Program-made: the position numbers and the translations under genes
Notes under the pieces: model-generated
The model's input: only the letters and a program-made list of their open reading frames with translations
The model's database searches: none
Told to the model about the DNA's origin: nothing
Shown here: positions 1-10,028 of the stretch, piece by piece
How positions within the stretch are numbered: position 1 is the first letter of the stretch
Layout of the letters: each line of letters begins with the position of its first letter
Origin: Methanoculleus sp.
GTDB taxonomy: Archaea > Halobacteriota > Methanomicrobia > Methanomicrobiales > Methanoculleaceae
Direction of reading: 5' to 3'
Assembly (NCBI RefSeq): GCF_020696975.1
Contig: NZ_JAJGBK010000032.1
Location: 248,001-312,000, forward strand
Length of the DNA stretch: 64,000 bases

Positions 1-1
1 C

Positions 2-1306
2 GATGAGATCCAAAAGATTAACGGCGAGCTCGCCACGATCAACGGTAAGATCGCGAGCATCTGTGCCAGGCACACCGACTTTCTGGTAGCATGCGATGAA
101 CTACTCACGGCTGACGTAGAGCGGGCGGAGGCCCCGTTGCGATTTGCTACCACAGAGGAGACCTTCATCACTGAAGGATGGGTGCCCGGTGACCGGGCGG
201 ACAGGATCCAGGAAGCACTGAAAAGGGCGACCAACGACAGGATCTACATCGAGGAACTGGAAGTCGACGACGATACCAGTGTCCCGGTGGAGTATCAGAA
301 CCCGTCGTTTGCCACACCATCGCAGTTGCTCATGGACCTCTACGGCCGGCCGCGGTACTCCGAACTTGACCCGACACTGCTGCTGGCTATTGTGTTCCCC
401 ATCTTCTTCGGGATGATCCTCGGCGACGTAGGCTACGGCGCCGTTCTGCTTGCCCTGAGCCTCGGGCTGCGGAAGGTCCTGAAGAGTGAGGGAGGAAGAG
501 CCCTTCTTAAGGTGCTCAGTATCTCAAGCATATCAAGTATCATCTTCGGCGTACTCTACAGCGAGGCCTTCGGGTTCGCGCTCCCGTGGGAGCCGCTGTT
601 CTTCTCCCGACACCTCAACATCGGGGGAGCCGCGACCGGTCACGGTCCACAGGTCGTCGAACTGATGATCATTGCGATCTGGATCGGTATCCTGCACATC
701 ACGCTCGGGCGCCTTATCGGCACGCGCAACGCACGGAGCCTTTACCACGGCAAACACGCGACGAAAGCGATGATCTCCAACCTCGGTTGGCTCGGGTTCA
801 TGTGGGGTCTGCTGCTCCTGATCTGGGCGTTCTTCCCCATACCGATGATGCCCGACCTGACGGGTCTTCCCGTTGTTGCCATGGGGTTCAACCTTGCCGC
901 CGTAACGGGGGTCGTCCTTCTGGTGGCCGGTATCATCGGGATCGCGCAGGAGAACCCGCTCGAGGTCGTCGAGCTTCCGACAATCATCAGTCACGTGTTG
1001 TCTTACGCCCGTCTGACGGCGGTGGGCTTATCATCGGTCGCAATCGCGATGGTAGTCAACTACATCTCGATAGGGATGATGATTGAGCCCCAGCTTGAAG
1101 CAATCACACCGGTCGGTGTGATCCTCATCATCGTCGGCATTCTCGTCTTCCTGTTGGGGCACGTGCTGAACACAGCACTCGGTCTCCTTGGTGGCGGTCT
1201 GCACTCGATTCGTCTTCACTATGTTGAGTTCTTCACCAAGTTCTACAAAGGTGGAGGCAAGAAGTACAACCCATTCGGTATGAAACTTAAATTCACGGAG
1301 GAATAA
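2..1306 (+). CDS. atpI: A-type ATP synthase subunit I (a), C-terminal part
   Basis: This is the membrane stator subunit of the A1Ao ATP synthase, which forms the ion half-channels against the proteolipid ring. The reading frame is open from the window edge, so the N-terminus is missing; the internal Met at 137 is not the true start. The visible part has a short cytoplasmic stretch, then about seven hydrophobic segments. The motif LSYARLTAVGLS near 1000-1035 carries the conserved arginine expected to face the ring glutamate. Four bases separate it from the proteolipid gene, and it heads the visible part of an operon ordered I-K-E-C-F-A-B-D, the usual archaeal order. The identification is firm from membrane topology, the Arg motif and the operon. 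Confidence 0.95.
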   Translation, partial: DEIQKINGELATINGKIASICARHTDFLVACDELLTADVERAEAPLRFATTEETFITEGWVPGDRADRIQEALKRATNDRIYIEELEVDDDTSVPVEYQNPSFATPSQLLMDLYGRPRYSELDPTLLLAIVFPIFFGMILGDVGYGAVLLALSLGLRKVLKSEGGRALLKVLSISSISSIIFGVLYSEAFGFALPWEPLFFSRHLNIGGAATGHGPQVVELMIIAIWIGILHITLGRLIGTRNARSLYHGKHATKAMISNLGWLGFMWGLLLLIWAFFPIPMMPDLTGLPVVAMGFNLAAVTGVVLLVAGIIGIAQENPLEVVELPTIISHVLSYARLTAVGLSSVAIAMVVNYISIGMMIEPQLEAITPVGVILIIVGILVFLLGHVLNTALGLLGGGLHSIRLHYVEFFTKFYKGGGKKYNPFGMKLKFTEE

Positions 1307-1310
1307 GGAA

Positions 1311-1559
1311 ATGGTAGATGTTGGCACAACTCTTGAAATGGTACAGGCATCGCAGGCAGGAATGAGCGCAGTCGGCGCAGGCCTCGCAGTAGGTCTCACC
1401 GGTGTCGGCACCGGTCTTGCAGAGATGGGCATCGGTGCAGCCGCAGTCGGTGCAACCGCAGAGAACAGAGATATGTTCGGTCTCGCACTGCTGTTTACGG
1501 TTATCCCCGAAACCATTGTCATCTTCGGTCTTGTGGTTGCACTGCTGCTTCTGTTCTAA
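1311..1559 (+). CDS. atpK: A-type ATP synthase subunit K (proteolipid c-ring)
   Basis: An 82-residue proteolipid with two transmembrane helices, the monomer of the rotating ring. Helix 1 is Gly/Ala-rich (VGAGLAVGLTGVGTGLAEMG). Helix 2 carries the ion-binding carboxylate Glu67 in the motif VIPETIVIFG. The single-hairpin length is typical of many euryarchaeal K subunits, which in some lineages are duplicated or triplicated; there is no duplication here. Whether the ring carries H+ or Na+ cannot be decided from this sequence alone. The gene is followed 11 bases later by subunit E. Confidence 0.96.
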   Translation: MVDVGTTLEMVQASQAGMSAVGAGLAVGLTGVGTGLAEMGIGAAAVGATAENRDMFGLALLFTVIPETIVIFGLVVALLLLF

Positions 1560-1570
1560 TGGAGTGAACC

Positions 1571-2149
1571 ATGGGACTCGAAGCAGTTGTCAACGAGATC
1601 CGGGAGAAAGGGCGAAAGGAGGTCGAGGCGATACGGGCAGAGACCCGCGCTGAAGTCGAGGAGATCTTGAAGGATGCGCAGGCCCGCGCCGCCGAGATTA
1701 AACTCTCAGCTGAAGAGGAGGCGGACCGGGCGGCCACCCACGTCACCAACCAGGAAGTCTCCGCAGCGAACCTTGTCGTCAAACGGCAGGTCCTGAACGC
1801 CCAGAAGACGCTCCTGGATCAGGTCTATTCGGCCTCACTCGCTGCTATCGGTGACCTGCCTGCTGAGTTCCAGGAGAAGGCGCTCACAGACCTGTTGAAG
1901 AGAGCGGCAAAGGTGATCAAAAAGGGTGTCGTGCATACAAACGAGCGGGACATCCCTGTTGCCGAAGGGATCATCTCCCGGTTAAAGACTCTCTCGGGCT
2001 ACACCATGGGCGACCCGGTTGACATTCCCGGGGGCGTCATCATCGAGAGCAACGACGGCGAGCTGCAGCTTGACTACAGCTACGGTACGTTCCTGGGAGA
2101 AGTCTGGGAATCCGGTCTGAAGGATGTGTCAGATATCCTGTTTACGTGA
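1571..2149 (+). CDS. atpE: A-type ATP synthase subunit E (peripheral stalk)
   Basis: A 192-residue stator subunit. Residues 1 to about 90 are a highly charged Ala/Glu/Lys/Arg helix of the kind that forms the long coiled coil with subunit H. The C-terminal half (GDPVDIPGGVIIESNDGELQ onward) is the globular head that binds A3B3. The glycine-rich GGVIIES segment is typical of the V/A-type E family. Start ATG at 1571 follows a GGAG-type ribosome-binding site at the end of the K gene. It sits between K and C, as in other archaeal ATP synthase operons. Confidence 0.95.
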   Translation: MGLEAVVNEIREKGRKEVEAIRAETRAEVEEILKDAQARAAEIKLSAEEEADRAATHVTNQEVSAANLVVKRQVLNAQKTLLDQVYSASLAAIGDLPAEFQEKALTDLLKRAAKVIKKGVVHTNERDIPVAEGIISRLKTLSGYTMGDPVDIPGGVIIESNDGELQLDYSYGTFLGEVWESGLKDVSDILFT

Positions 2150-2161
2150 GGAGGTTCATAC

Positions 2162-3217
2162 ATGGCAGGGATAAGTAGCGGATCAGCCCAGTACATCTAC
2201 GCCTGCACTCGCCTGCGGGTGCGGAGATCGCTGCTGATACCGCGCGAAGATTATCTCCGGATGCTGAATATGAGCCTGCCTGAGATCACCCGGTTCATCG
2301 GCGAGACCAACTACCGGTCCGAGATCGATGAACTCGGCACCTCCTTCTCCGGGATCGACCTCGTAGAGGAGGCATTGAGCTGGAACCTCGCCAAGGAGTA
2401 CCAGAGTATCCTGGAGCTTGTGCCCGGGGAACTGAAGTACTTCACCGCGAGTTACCTGCGCCGATGGGATATCCAGAACGTCGTCACTATCCTGCGCGGT
2501 AAGCTGCAGGGTATGCGGCCGGGTAAGATCAAAGAGGTCCTGATCCCGGCCGGCAGGCTGAACAAGGTCGCTCTCGACCGTCTCCTCGCCGAAGAATCGC
2601 CGGAACGGGTCGCCGAGGCGCTCAAGGGCGAACGGTTCTACCCGATCCTCGAGCGGGAACTTCCCCGCGCGATAGAGACCGGGTCGTTTGCCCACCTGGA
2701 GAACGAACTCTACAAGGGTTACTACGCGCGGCTGCTCGCCGACGCCACGGGAGGCATCAAGGGCGGGGATATATTCCGGAAGTACATCGAGCTCGAGATC
2801 GATACCCGGAACATTCAGAACCTCTTCCGGCTTCAAGCCGGGCGCGTCCATGAGGACGTGCGGGAACTGATGATTCCCGGCGGTTCGTTCTCGGTGGAGG
2901 AACTGCAGCGGCTCTCAACGGTTGAGGACCGGGACGAGTTCATCGACGCGTTAAAGAGGCAGGTCAGGATGACCCCGCTCTTAAACACGCTCGAGTCGAT
3001 CCGGGGCAAGAGTGCCATCCATGAGATCGAGGTTGCGCTGACGCGCGTCCAGCTCGAACAGATGGAGCGGATGTCGAAGCGCTACCCGTTCTCGATCCTC
3101 CCCATCCTGGTCTACCTGGAGGAGAAGAAGTACGAGGTCGCGAACCTTCGCGCCCTCGCCCGGGGCAAGGAAGTTGGCCTCCCCGGTGAGCGATTGCAGG
3201 GCTACCTGGTGATGTAG
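2162..3217 (+). CDS. atpC: A-type ATP synthase subunit C (central stalk foot, d-type)
   Basis: A 351-residue, largely helical soluble subunit that links the rotor shaft (D/F) to the proteolipid ring. The sequence has the repeated helical organisation of the V/A-type C/d family, with conserved Tyr/Arg-rich segments such as [17 protein letters not shown] near residues 97-113 and [13 protein letters not shown] near 212. A strong ribosome-binding site (GAGGAGG) lies about nine bases before the ATG. One base separates its stop from the F gene. Length and context match the family. Confidence 0.95.
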   Translation: MAGISSGSAQYIYACTRLRVRRSLLIPREDYLRMLNMSLPEITRFIGETNYRSEIDELGTSFSGIDLVEEALSWNLAKEYQSILELVPGELKYFTASYLRRWDIQNVVTILRGKLQGMRPGKIKEVLIPAGRLNKVALDRLLAEESPERVAEALKGERFYPILERELPRAIETGSFAHLENELYKGYYARLLADATGGIKGGDIFRKYIELEIDTRNIQNLFRLQAGRVHEDVRELMIPGGSFSVEELQRLSTVEDRDEFIDALKRQVRMTPLLNTLESIRGKSAIHEIEVALTRVQLEQMERMSKRYPFSILPILVYLEEKKYEVANLRALARGKEVGLPGERLQGYLVM

Positions 3218-3218
3218 A

Positions 3219-3521
3219 ATGGAGATCGCAGTTGTCGGTACCGATGAATTCATCCTCGGTTTCAGGCTCGCTGGCGTCAGAAAGACCTATGCGGCTGAGA
3301 CCGACGAACGGCTGGTCGAGCACATCAACCAGGTTCTGGAGGACAGTGACGTCGGCATTCTCGTGCTGAAGGGCAGTGACATGGAGCGGATCCCCCTGCG
3401 ACTTCGCACCACCCTCGAGAACTCCGTTAAGCCGACGGTGATCGCCATCGGCGGCGAAGAAGGCGGTCTGTCGATGAGAGAGAGAATCAAGAGATCGGTG
3501 GGTGTTGATCTGTGGAAGTAA
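3219..3521 (+). CDS. atpF: A-type ATP synthase subunit F
   Basis: A 100-residue central-stalk subunit with a Rossmann-like alpha/beta fold ([19 protein letters not shown] at the N-terminus), which binds subunit D in the rotor shaft. The N-terminal 'I-A-V-V-G' strand and the 'F-x-L-A-G' turn are the typical family start. Its TAA stop overlaps the likely ATG of subunit A (TAATG at 3519-3523), indicating translational coupling. Confidence 0.95.
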   Translation: MEIAVVGTDEFILGFRLAGVRKTYAAETDERLVEHINQVLEDSDVGILVLKGSDMERIPLRLRTTLENSVKPTVIAIGGEEGGLSMRERIKRSVGVDLWK

Positions 3522-5275
3522 TGAAGAAAGGAACAGCAAACAGGACTCAAGGAGTCCTGAAACGGATTTCAGGGCCGGTCGTCACTGCTGTCGGTCTCGA
3601 CGCACACATGTACGACGTGGTGAAGGTCGGCAATGAAGAACTGATGGGGGAGGTCATCAAGATCCAGGGTGAGAACATCATCATCCAGGTCTACGAAGAT
3701 ACCGCCGGCATCAGGCCCGGTGAACCGGTGGAGAATACCGGCCTCTCGCTCGCAGTGGAGCTCGGGCCCGGTCTGCTGACCAGTATCTACGACGGGATTC
3801 AGCGGCCGCTCGAGGTGCTCGTGGACAAGATGGGCAACTTCATCGAGCGCGGCGTCTCGGCCCCCGGCCTCTCCCACGAGAAGAAGTGGGAGTTTGTGCC
3901 CACGGTGAAGAAAGGCGACGAAGTCAAGGCCGGCGACATCATCGGCACGGTCCAGGAGACGAACATCGTCCATAAGGTCATGGTCCCGCCCAGGTCGAAG
4001 GGCGGCAAGATCAAGAAGATCTCGGGTGGCAACTTCACGGTCGACGAGACCGTCTGCACCTTCGAGGACGGCACCGAGATCGCGATGCTCCAGCGCTGGC
4101 CGGTCCGTGTCCCTCGCCCGGTGAAGGAGAAGTTGAACCCGGACATCCCGCTGATCACCGGTCAGCGGATTCTGGATGGTCTCTTCCCTATCGCGAAGGG
4201 CGGAACGGCCGCTATCCCCGGTCCGTTCGGGAGCGGTAAGACGGTCACCCAGCAGCAGCTTGCGAAGTGGTCCGATGCCGAGATCGTCGTCTACATCGGT
4301 TGCGGCGAGCGCGGCAACGAGATGACCGAGGTTCTGACGGAGTTCCCCGAACTCGAGGACCCGAAGACCGGCAAGCCGCTGATGGAGCGGACGGTGCTGA
4401 TCGCAAACACCTCGAACATGCCTGTTGCGGCCCGTGAAGCATCTGTCTACACGGGGATCACGATCGCCGAGTATTTCCGCGACATGGGCTACGACGTCTC
4501 CCTGATGGCCGACTCCACCTCCCGGTGGGCAGAAGCCATGCGTGAGATCTCCAGCCGTCTTGAGGAGATGCCCGGTGAGGAAGGATATCCCGCGTACCTT
4601 GCGGCACGCCTCTCGGAGTTCTACGAGCGTGCCGGCCGTGTGGTCAACAACAACGGAACGAGCGGTTCGGTCTCGGTCATCGGTGCGGTATCGCCGCCCG
4701 GTGGTGACTTCTCAGAGCCGGTCACCCAGAACACCCTGCGTATCGTCAAGGTCTTCTGGGCACTGGACGCGAAGCTCTCCCAGCGCCGGCACTTCCCGGC
4801 CATCAACTGGCTGAACTCCTACTCGCTCTACCTTGACTCGCTCAACGAGTGGTATGACAAGGAGGTCTCGCCCGAGTGGAACCCGCTCCGGGCCTGGGCG
4901 ATGGGTGTCCTCCAGAAGGAAGCCGAACTCCAGGAGATTGTCCAGCTGGTCGGTTCGGACGCTCTCCCTGACGAAGAGCAGGTCACGATCGAGGTGGCCA
5001 GGATGATCCGTGAGATCTTCCTGCAGCAGAACGCCTACGATCCGGTTGACACCTACTGCTCGATGAGCAAGCAGTACGACATGATGAAGGCGATCAAGCA
5101 TTACGCCGACCTCGCGCGTGCTGCCCAGGCAGGCGGAGCGACTCCGGCACAGGTCATCGGCATAAGGAGCAAGAACGAGCTTCCGCAGATCAAGTTCATC
5201 AGCGACTATGTGCCTGCGCTTGAGAAGATCCTGAAAGACATGGAAGCTGAATTCGATGCGATGAGGGCGGCGTGA
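3521..5275 (+). CDS. atpA: A-type ATP synthase catalytic subunit A
   Basis: This is the ATP-binding catalytic subunit of the A1 head. It contains the beta-barrel N-domain, the extra non-homologous insertion typical of A/V-type subunits (roughly residues 110-190), the Walker A motif GPFGSGKT near residue 235, and a complete C-terminal helical domain. Starting at the ATG that overlaps the F stop codon gives 584 residues. A GTG nine bases upstream would add three residues; the overlap makes the ATG more likely. The Walker A loop shows no intein, unlike the equivalent gene in some archaea and yeasts. Confidence 0.97.
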   Translation: MKKGTANRTQGVLKRISGPVVTAVGLDAHMYDVVKVGNEELMGEVIKIQGENIIIQVYEDTAGIRPGEPVENTGLSLAVELGPGLLTSIYDGIQRPLEVLVDKMGNFIERGVSAPGLSHEKKWEFVPTVKKGDEVKAGDIIGTVQETNIVHKVMVPPRSKGGKIKKISGGNFTVDETVCTFEDGTEIAMLQRWPVRVPRPVKEKLNPDIPLITGQRILDGLFPIAKGGTAAIPGPFGSGKTVTQQQLAKWSDAEIVVYIGCGERGNEMTEVLTEFPELEDPKTGKPLMERTVLIANTSNMPVAAREASVYTGITIAEYFRDMGYDVSLMADSTSRWAEAMREISSRLEEMPGEEGYPAYLAARLSEFYERAGRVVNNNGTSGSVSVIGAVSPPGGDFSEPVTQNTLRIVKVFWALDAKLSQRRHFPAINWLNSYSLYLDSLNEWYDKEVSPEWNPLRAWAMGVLQKEAELQEIVQLVGSDALPDEEQVTIEVARMIREIFLQQNAYDPVDTYCSMSKQYDMMKAIKHYADLARAAQAGGATPAQVIGIRSKNELPQIKFISDYVPALEKILKDMEAEFDAMRAA

Positions 5276-5277
5276 CC

Positions 5278-6663
5278 ATGAAGGAGTATAGAACGGTTGC
5301 ACAGATTGCCGGCCCCCTGGTCTTCGTCGAGAAGACGGAGCCGGTGGGTTACAATGAGCTCGTTAACATCGTGACCGCCGATGGTACGGTCAAACGCGGC
5401 CAGGTGCTGGACACGAGCGACGAGATCGTGGTCGTCCAGGTCTTCGAGACCACTGCAGGTATCGGCAGGGACTCGGGGATCCGGTTCACCGGCGAGACGA
5501 TCAAGATGCCGGTCGGAAAGGACATGCTCGGTCGTATCCTCTCCGGCGGCGGTAAGCCGATCGACGGCGGCCCTGAGATTGTGCCGGAAAAGAGGCTCGA
5601 GATCACGGGTGCGGCCATCAACCCCTACGCCCGGGCGCCCCCTGCGGATTTCATCCAGACGGGCATCTCGACGATCGACGGGACAAACACTCTCGTCCGT
5701 GGTCAGAAACTGCCGATCTTCTCGGCATCGGGTCTGCCCCACAACGACGTGGCGCTTCAGATCGCCCGGCAGGCAAAGGTGCCCGGCTCGACCGAAGAGT
5801 TCGCTGTGGTCTTTGCGGCTATGGGTATCACCCGGGAAGAGGCCAACTACTTCATGGCCGACTTCGAGAAGACAGGCGCCCTCGAACGGGCGGTCGTCTT
5901 CTTGAACCTTGCCGACGACCCGGCCGTCGAGCGGATCATCACGCCGCGTCTCGCGCTCACCACCGCGGAGTACCTGGCGTTCGACCTCGGCTACCATGTG
6001 CTCGTCATCCTGACGGACATGACCAACTACTGCGAGGCGCTCCGTCAGATCGGCGCGGCCCGTGAAGAAGTGCCCGGCCGGCGTGGCTATCCGGGGTACA
6101 TGTACACGGACCTTGCAGGCATCTACGAGCGTGCAGGTATCATCAAGGGCGTCAAGGGCTCGGTGACCCAGATCCCGATCCTGACGATGCCGGGTGACGA
6201 TATCACCCACCCGATCCCGGACCTGACCGGCTACATCACCGAAGGCCAGATCGTGGTCAACCGTGAACTGCACCGGAAGGGTATCTACCCGCCGATCAAC
6301 GTGCTGCCCTCGCTCTCCCGTCTGATGAACCTCGGTATCGGGAAGGGGCACACCCGCGAGGACCACAAGAAGGTCTCGGACCAGCTCTACGCGGCATACG
6401 CGGAGGGTAACGATCTCCGGGGCCTGGTCGCCATCGTCGGGAAAGACGCGCTCTCGGAGCGCGACCGGATGTTCCTTGAGTTCGCCGACCTCTTCGAGGA
6501 CCGGTTCGTCAGGCAGGGCCTGTATGAGGACCGGACGATCGAGGGGACGCTCGACCTCGGCTGGGACCTCCTCTCGACGCTGCCTGAAGAGCAGCTCGTG
6601 CGTATCGACCGCGAACTGATCCAGAAGTATCACCCGAAGTACCGGAAGAAGGCCCAGGGGTAA
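5278..6663 (+). CDS. atpB: A-type ATP synthase regulatory subunit B
   Basis: This is the non-catalytic nucleotide-binding partner of subunit A. The canonical Walker A is replaced by the degenerate [10 protein letters not shown] sequence that identifies B subunits. The N-terminus ([20 protein letters not shown]) and the [18 protein letters not shown] segment are strongly conserved family features. The ATG at 5278 is preferred over a GTG at 5272 because it gives the standard N-terminus; it lies two bases after the A stop codon. The frame ends directly before subunit D. Confidence 0.97.
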   Translation: MKEYRTVAQIAGPLVFVEKTEPVGYNELVNIVTADGTVKRGQVLDTSDEIVVVQVFETTAGIGRDSGIRFTGETIKMPVGKDMLGRILSGGGKPIDGGPEIVPEKRLEITGAAINPYARAPPADFIQTGISTIDGTNTLVRGQKLPIFSASGLPHNDVALQIARQAKVPGSTEEFAVVFAAMGITREEANYFMADFEKTGALERAVVFLNLADDPAVERIITPRLALTTAEYLAFDLGYHVLVILTDMTNYCEALRQIGAAREEVPGRRGYPGYMYTDLAGIYERAGIIKGVKGSVTQIPILTMPGDDITHPIPDLTGYITEGQIVVNRELHRKGIYPPINVLPSLSRLMNLGIGKGHTREDHKKVSDQLYAAYAEGNDLRGLVAIVGKDALSERDRMFLEFADLFEDRFVRQGLYEDRTIEGTLDLGWDLLSTLPEEQLVRIDRELIQKYHPKYRKKAQG

Positions 6664-6669
6664 GTGTCC

Positions 6670-7296
6670 ATGGCGCTGCGAGATATCAAGCCGACCCGAT
6701 CCGAGCTGATCAACGTCAAGCGACGGATCAAGCTCTCGGAGCGCGGCTATAACATCCTCAAGATGAAGCGCGATGGGCTGATCCTGGAGTTCTTCAAGGT
6801 GCTGCAGCAGGCCAAAGACAGCCGCGGCGCGATGCTGGAGCGGTATACGCGTGCAATGGAGATGATCGCCCTCGCGGAGACCGTCGAGGGCGCGATCGGG
6901 GTGAAAGCCGCCGCCTTCTCGACGGCGGACGTCCCCGCGATCTCCCTCAAAAGCAAGAACATCATGGGCGTCGTCGTCCCGGAGATCGAGGCGTCGTCGG
7001 TCCGCAAGGGTGTGCTTGACCGTGGTTACGGGATGCTCGGCACCTCGTCGGTCATCGACGAGACTGCGGAGGCATTTGAGGACCTGCTCGAGTCCATCAT
7101 CGAGGCTGCCGAGATCGAGACGACCATGAAGCGGCTGCTCGATGAGATCGAGGGCACCAAGCGGCGCGTCAACGCGCTCGAGTTCAAGGTGATCCCGGAG
7201 CTCACCGAGGCCAGAGACTTTATCAAGATGCGGCTGGACGAGATGGAGCGCGAGGAACTCTTCCGCCTGAAAAAGATTAAGGCGCGGAGTGTCTGA
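6670..7296 (+). CDS. atpD: A-type ATP synthase subunit D (central shaft)
   Basis: A subunit of about 208 residues that forms the long antiparallel coiled coil of the rotor shaft inside A3B3. The N-terminal motif DIKPTRSELINVKRRIKLSE is the standard signature of the family, and both ends are heptad-rich and highly charged. A GTG directly after the B stop (6664) could also start the frame, but ATG 6670 is better spaced from the GGGG ribosome-binding sequence at the end of B. It is the last ATP synthase gene; pgk begins 23 bases later on the same strand and may be cotranscribed. Confidence 0.95.
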   Translation: MALRDIKPTRSELINVKRRIKLSERGYNILKMKRDGLILEFFKVLQQAKDSRGAMLERYTRAMEMIALAETVEGAIGVKAAAFSTADVPAISLKSKNIMGVVVPEIEASSVRKGVLDRGYGMLGTSSVIDETAEAFEDLLESIIEAAEIETTMKRLLDEIEGTKRRVNALEFKVIPELTEARDFIKMRLDEMEREELFRLKKIKARSV

Positions 7297-7319
7297 TTAA
7301 GGTTACAGGGTGATACCTG

Positions 7320-8534
7320 GTGGAGATCGGTACGCTTGCAGATGCTGGGAAACTGACGGGAACGGTGATGTTGCGGGTTGATTTCAACTCCCCCATCGAT
7401 CCCTCGTCAAACCAGATCCTGGACGACAAACGGTTCCGGGAGCACCTGCCGACGGTGCAGGCACTTGAGGATGCACGGCTTGTCATCCTCACGCACCAGA
7501 GCAGGCCCGGCAAGAAGGACTACACGACGCTTGAGGCGCACGCGGCGAAACTGGAGCGGCTGCTCGGCCGCCCGGTGACCTACGTCGAGGATATCTTCGG
7601 ACGGTGTGCCCGGGAGGCGGTCCAGAGCGCAAAGCGCGGCGACGTCCTGATGCTCGAGAACCTCCGGTTTGCCGCCGAGGAGAATCTGACCCTGAAACCT
7701 GAGGAGGCAAAGAAGACCCTCCTTGTCCGGAGACTGGCGTCGATGGCCGATGTGTACGTCAACGACGCCTTCGGCACGGCGCACCGGTCGCAGCCGTCGA
7801 TCGTGGGGCTGCCGCTCGCGCTGCCGTCGGTGGCCGGCCTCCTGATGGAGAAGGAGGTTGCGAACCTCTCCCGGGTCTTTACCGGCGCCCCGCGCCCCGT
7901 CACCTTCGTCCTCGGTGGGACGAAGGTGGACGACTCGATCGCGGTTGCGGAGAACGTCCTCGAGCTGGGGACCGCCGACCGCGTGATCATGGTCGGGGTG
8001 GTAGGGAACGTCTTTTTGCTTGCGGCAGGCTACGAGATCGGGCACCCTTCGGCCCAGCTCATCGACCAGCTCGGCTACCGGGGCGAGGTCGATAAAGCAA
8101 GAAGCCTCCTTGAATCCTACCGGGACCGTATCGGCATGCCGCAGTCGGTCGCGATCCGCGAAGACGGCGAGCGTGTGGAGTACCCGGTGGATGCCATACC
8201 GAAGGATGCCCAGGTGCTCGATCTCGGGACCGAGTCGATCAACCTCCTCTCGCAGGAGATCTCGAGGTCCGGGACGGTCGTGGTGAACGGGCCGGCCGGG
8301 CTCTTTGAGGAGGAGCGGTTCGCCGTCGGCACCTTCGAACTCCTGAAAGCGGCTTCCGCTGCGGAGTTCTCGGTGGTGGGCGGCGGGCACTCCGGTGCGG
8401 CGATCGAGCGGCTCGGTATCGAGGATCGGTTCACCCACATCTCCACCGGCGGAGGCGCGGCGATCGAGTTCCTGACCGGGAAGAAGATGCCCGCCATCGA
8501 GGCGCTGGAGATGTCCCGGAAGATATTCGGGTGA
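7320..8534 (+). CDS. pgk: phosphoglycerate kinase
   Basis: Catalyses the reversible 3-phosphoglycerate/1,3-bisphosphoglycerate step, used in methanogens mainly for gluconeogenesis. The N-terminal substrate-binding signature is LRVDFNSPID, followed by LTHQSRPG, MLENLRF and NDAFGTAHR. The C-terminal nucleotide-binding half has GGTKVDD and VVNGPAGLFE. The terminal loop reads GGGHSG where bacterial enzymes have a GGGD(S/T) loop; the Asp-to-His difference is discussed as a finding. The start is a GTG. The length of 404 residues fits the family, and all main motifs are present, so the enzyme should be functional. Confidence 0.95.
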   Translation: MEIGTLADAGKLTGTVMLRVDFNSPIDPSSNQILDDKRFREHLPTVQALEDARLVILTHQSRPGKKDYTTLEAHAAKLERLLGRPVTYVEDIFGRCAREAVQSAKRGDVLMLENLRFAAEENLTLKPEEAKKTLLVRRLASMADVYVNDAFGTAHRSQPSIVGLPLALPSVAGLLMEKEVANLSRVFTGAPRPVTFVLGGTKVDDSIAVAENVLELGTADRVIMVGVVGNVFLLAAGYEIGHPSAQLIDQLGYRGEVDKARSLLESYRDRIGMPQSVAIREDGERVEYPVDAIPKDAQVLDLGTESINLLSQEISRSGTVVVNGPAGLFEEERFAVGTFELLKAASAAEFSVVGGGHSGAAIERLGIEDRFTHISTGGGAAIEFLTGKKMPAIEALEMSRKIFG

Positions 8535-9128
8535 AGGGTCCTGGCCCTCGCCTCTTCTCTCCTGAGTTTACAGTATTGGTTAGTGCCGTGCTCCCCATCC
8601 GAGCGGGCAGAGGCCTGCCTTCGTAACTTACGTCCGGCAGCCTTGCGGTCCTCAAGTTCCAGGCGTTTCGCCGAACCGCGGCGCTCTTTACGGTCTTGAG
8701 TAATTAAAAAACGAGGTGGGGGTCATGCCTCATGGTGGAATGAGGTGGGGGCCACACCCGGGGAATGTCATGGTCCGGGTAATCTCGCTTGTGGTCGCTG
8801 AACACTGGTGCAGGGGCGCCATATGCCGTGGTTTGCCCTGACCGAACCGTTGTCTTTCTTGGTAGGTGTGATTGTGGTAGGTAGGTGTGGTGATTGCTGA
8901 CTGTGGTTGAATGACTGATGATCGCTGGGTGTGGTCTTACCCCGTTCCAGTATCTATAACGCTTATTATATAATATTTTGCCCTAAATATTTATCCAAAT
9001 ATATGTCTCTAAATACTTAATGGGGCTTGATGTATTGCCTTTTGACACGAACGGCTGCTGACATTTGAGAAAAATTTAGGTTATGTCTATATGCTCTCCA
9101 CCGATCATCCGGCAGGGCCTGCCGGGGA
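8535..9128 (+). other. 594-base convergent intergenic region with AT-rich core
   Basis: No convincing protein gene lies between pgk and the convergent DUF89 gene. From 8951 to about 9020 the sequence becomes sharply AT-rich (TTATATAATATTTT, CTAAATATTTATCC), unlike the surrounding DNA, and resembles a promoter. The minus strand has a T6 run followed by AATTA at about 8708-8700, which would suit an archaeal terminator for a leftward transcript. On the plus strand, GAGGTGGGGG occurs twice (about 8712 and 8742) and GGTAGGTGTG twice (about 8871-8890). A 38-codon frame (8725-8841) follows the first GAGGTGGGGG. Its function is unknown. Confidence 0.4.
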
Positions 9129-9986
9129 TCACTCCCGGAGGAGAGCGACCCGGGAGCCGACGGGAATGCCGATGTCGGCACTGATCGGGGCGCACTTTAC
9201 CGACATCAGGTACGCCACGGGCGGAAGATCGCGCTCGTCGGAGAGCGACTCGTAGTTAGCCATGCCCTTTGCAATGACGAGTGTCGCGCGGTCCAGGGCA
9301 TCGATCAGGCCCGGTGGAGCCGTATCCCGGTTGAGGCCGAGTTCGGCGATGCCGTCGGCGGTGGTGGTGAGCAGGTCCACGCTGCGGTCGAGCCCGAGCG
9401 CCACTGCATCCTCAAGCGTTGCATCGTTCAAGATCGGCGCGCTCCGGACGGCAAACGTGACATGCGATCCGTTCTGCTTGAGATGATCGGCAAGGAGCGC
9501 GTCAAAGACGATCTCTCCGCAGTTGTCGGCCAGGTAGACCACCCGGGAGGTGAGGGGCTCCATTGCCTCTGTGTCATCAACGGTCAGCCCTGCCGCAAAC
9601 TCCCGGCGAAAGAACCGAACAAAGTTGTCGGTGACGGTGTGGGCCTGCGAACCATAGTCCAGCGTGTTGCCGATGACCGCCGCGAGCACCAGATCCCGAA
9701 ACGATTCAAGGTCGCCGCGCACCGCCCGGGAGACCGTCAGCGCGTCCTCATTGTTGGCCCTCTTCAGGGTTCGGTACGGGTCGGTCTCGCCGATCATCCG
9801 GTAAGCAAGGCGGTGCACCCGGCTCGCGATGACGGGTGCGGGCACCGGGTCGGCAGCGATGCGCTGGAGCTGGTCCCGGCACGCGTCGACGATCTCCTGG
9901 ATGCGCTTCGGATCGTCGGTGCAGAGCCTGCTCTCATACTCAACGCGAGAGATCAGGCAGTCCGTACAGCCCGTATAAAACCTCAT
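9129..9986 (-). CDS. DUF89 / ARMT1-like damage-control phosphatase family protein
   Basis: The protein shows the DUF89 family signatures. An N-terminal Cys pair (YTGCTDCLI) is followed by a helical region. The metal-site motif YLADNCGEIVFD has the family consensus D-N-x-G-E-x-x-F-D. VRSAPILNDATLEDA and VIAKGMANYESLSD complete the active-site loops. Family members are metal-dependent phosphatases thought to remove damaged phosphometabolites; the substrate here is unknown. The ATG at 9986 is chosen because it gives the normal start MRFYTGCTDC; the longer frame begins close to the tRNA-Pro gene. It lies downstream of tRNA-Pro on the same strand and may share its promoter. Confidence 0.88.
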   Translation of the reverse strand: MRFYTGCTDCLISRVEYESRLCTDDPKRIQEIVDACRDQLQRIAADPVPAPVIASRVHRLAYRMIGETDPYRTLKRANNEDALTVSRAVRGDLESFRDLVLAAVIGNTLDYGSQAHTVTDNFVRFFRREFAAGLTVDDTEAMEPLTSRVVYLADNCGEIVFDALLADHLKQNGSHVTFAVRSAPILNDATLEDAVALGLDRSVDLLTTTADGIAELGLNRDTAPPGLIDALDRATLVIAKGMANYESLSDERDLPPVAYLMSVKCAPISADIGIPVGSRVALLRE

Positions 9987-10028
9987 GCTGTAGAACTGTT
10001 GGGTGCATCGAACGAAAAAATAGTGCAA

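Noticed and set aside
5206-6633. Long minus-strand open frame (475 codons) inside the ATP synthase B gene.
   Set aside because: It is the antisense of a conserved gene, its product is Arg/Asp/Gln-rich with no recognisable motif, and it has no promoter.
8951-9020. AT-rich core as a replication origin.
   Set aside because: No orc1/cdc6 gene or origin recognition box repeats lie nearby.
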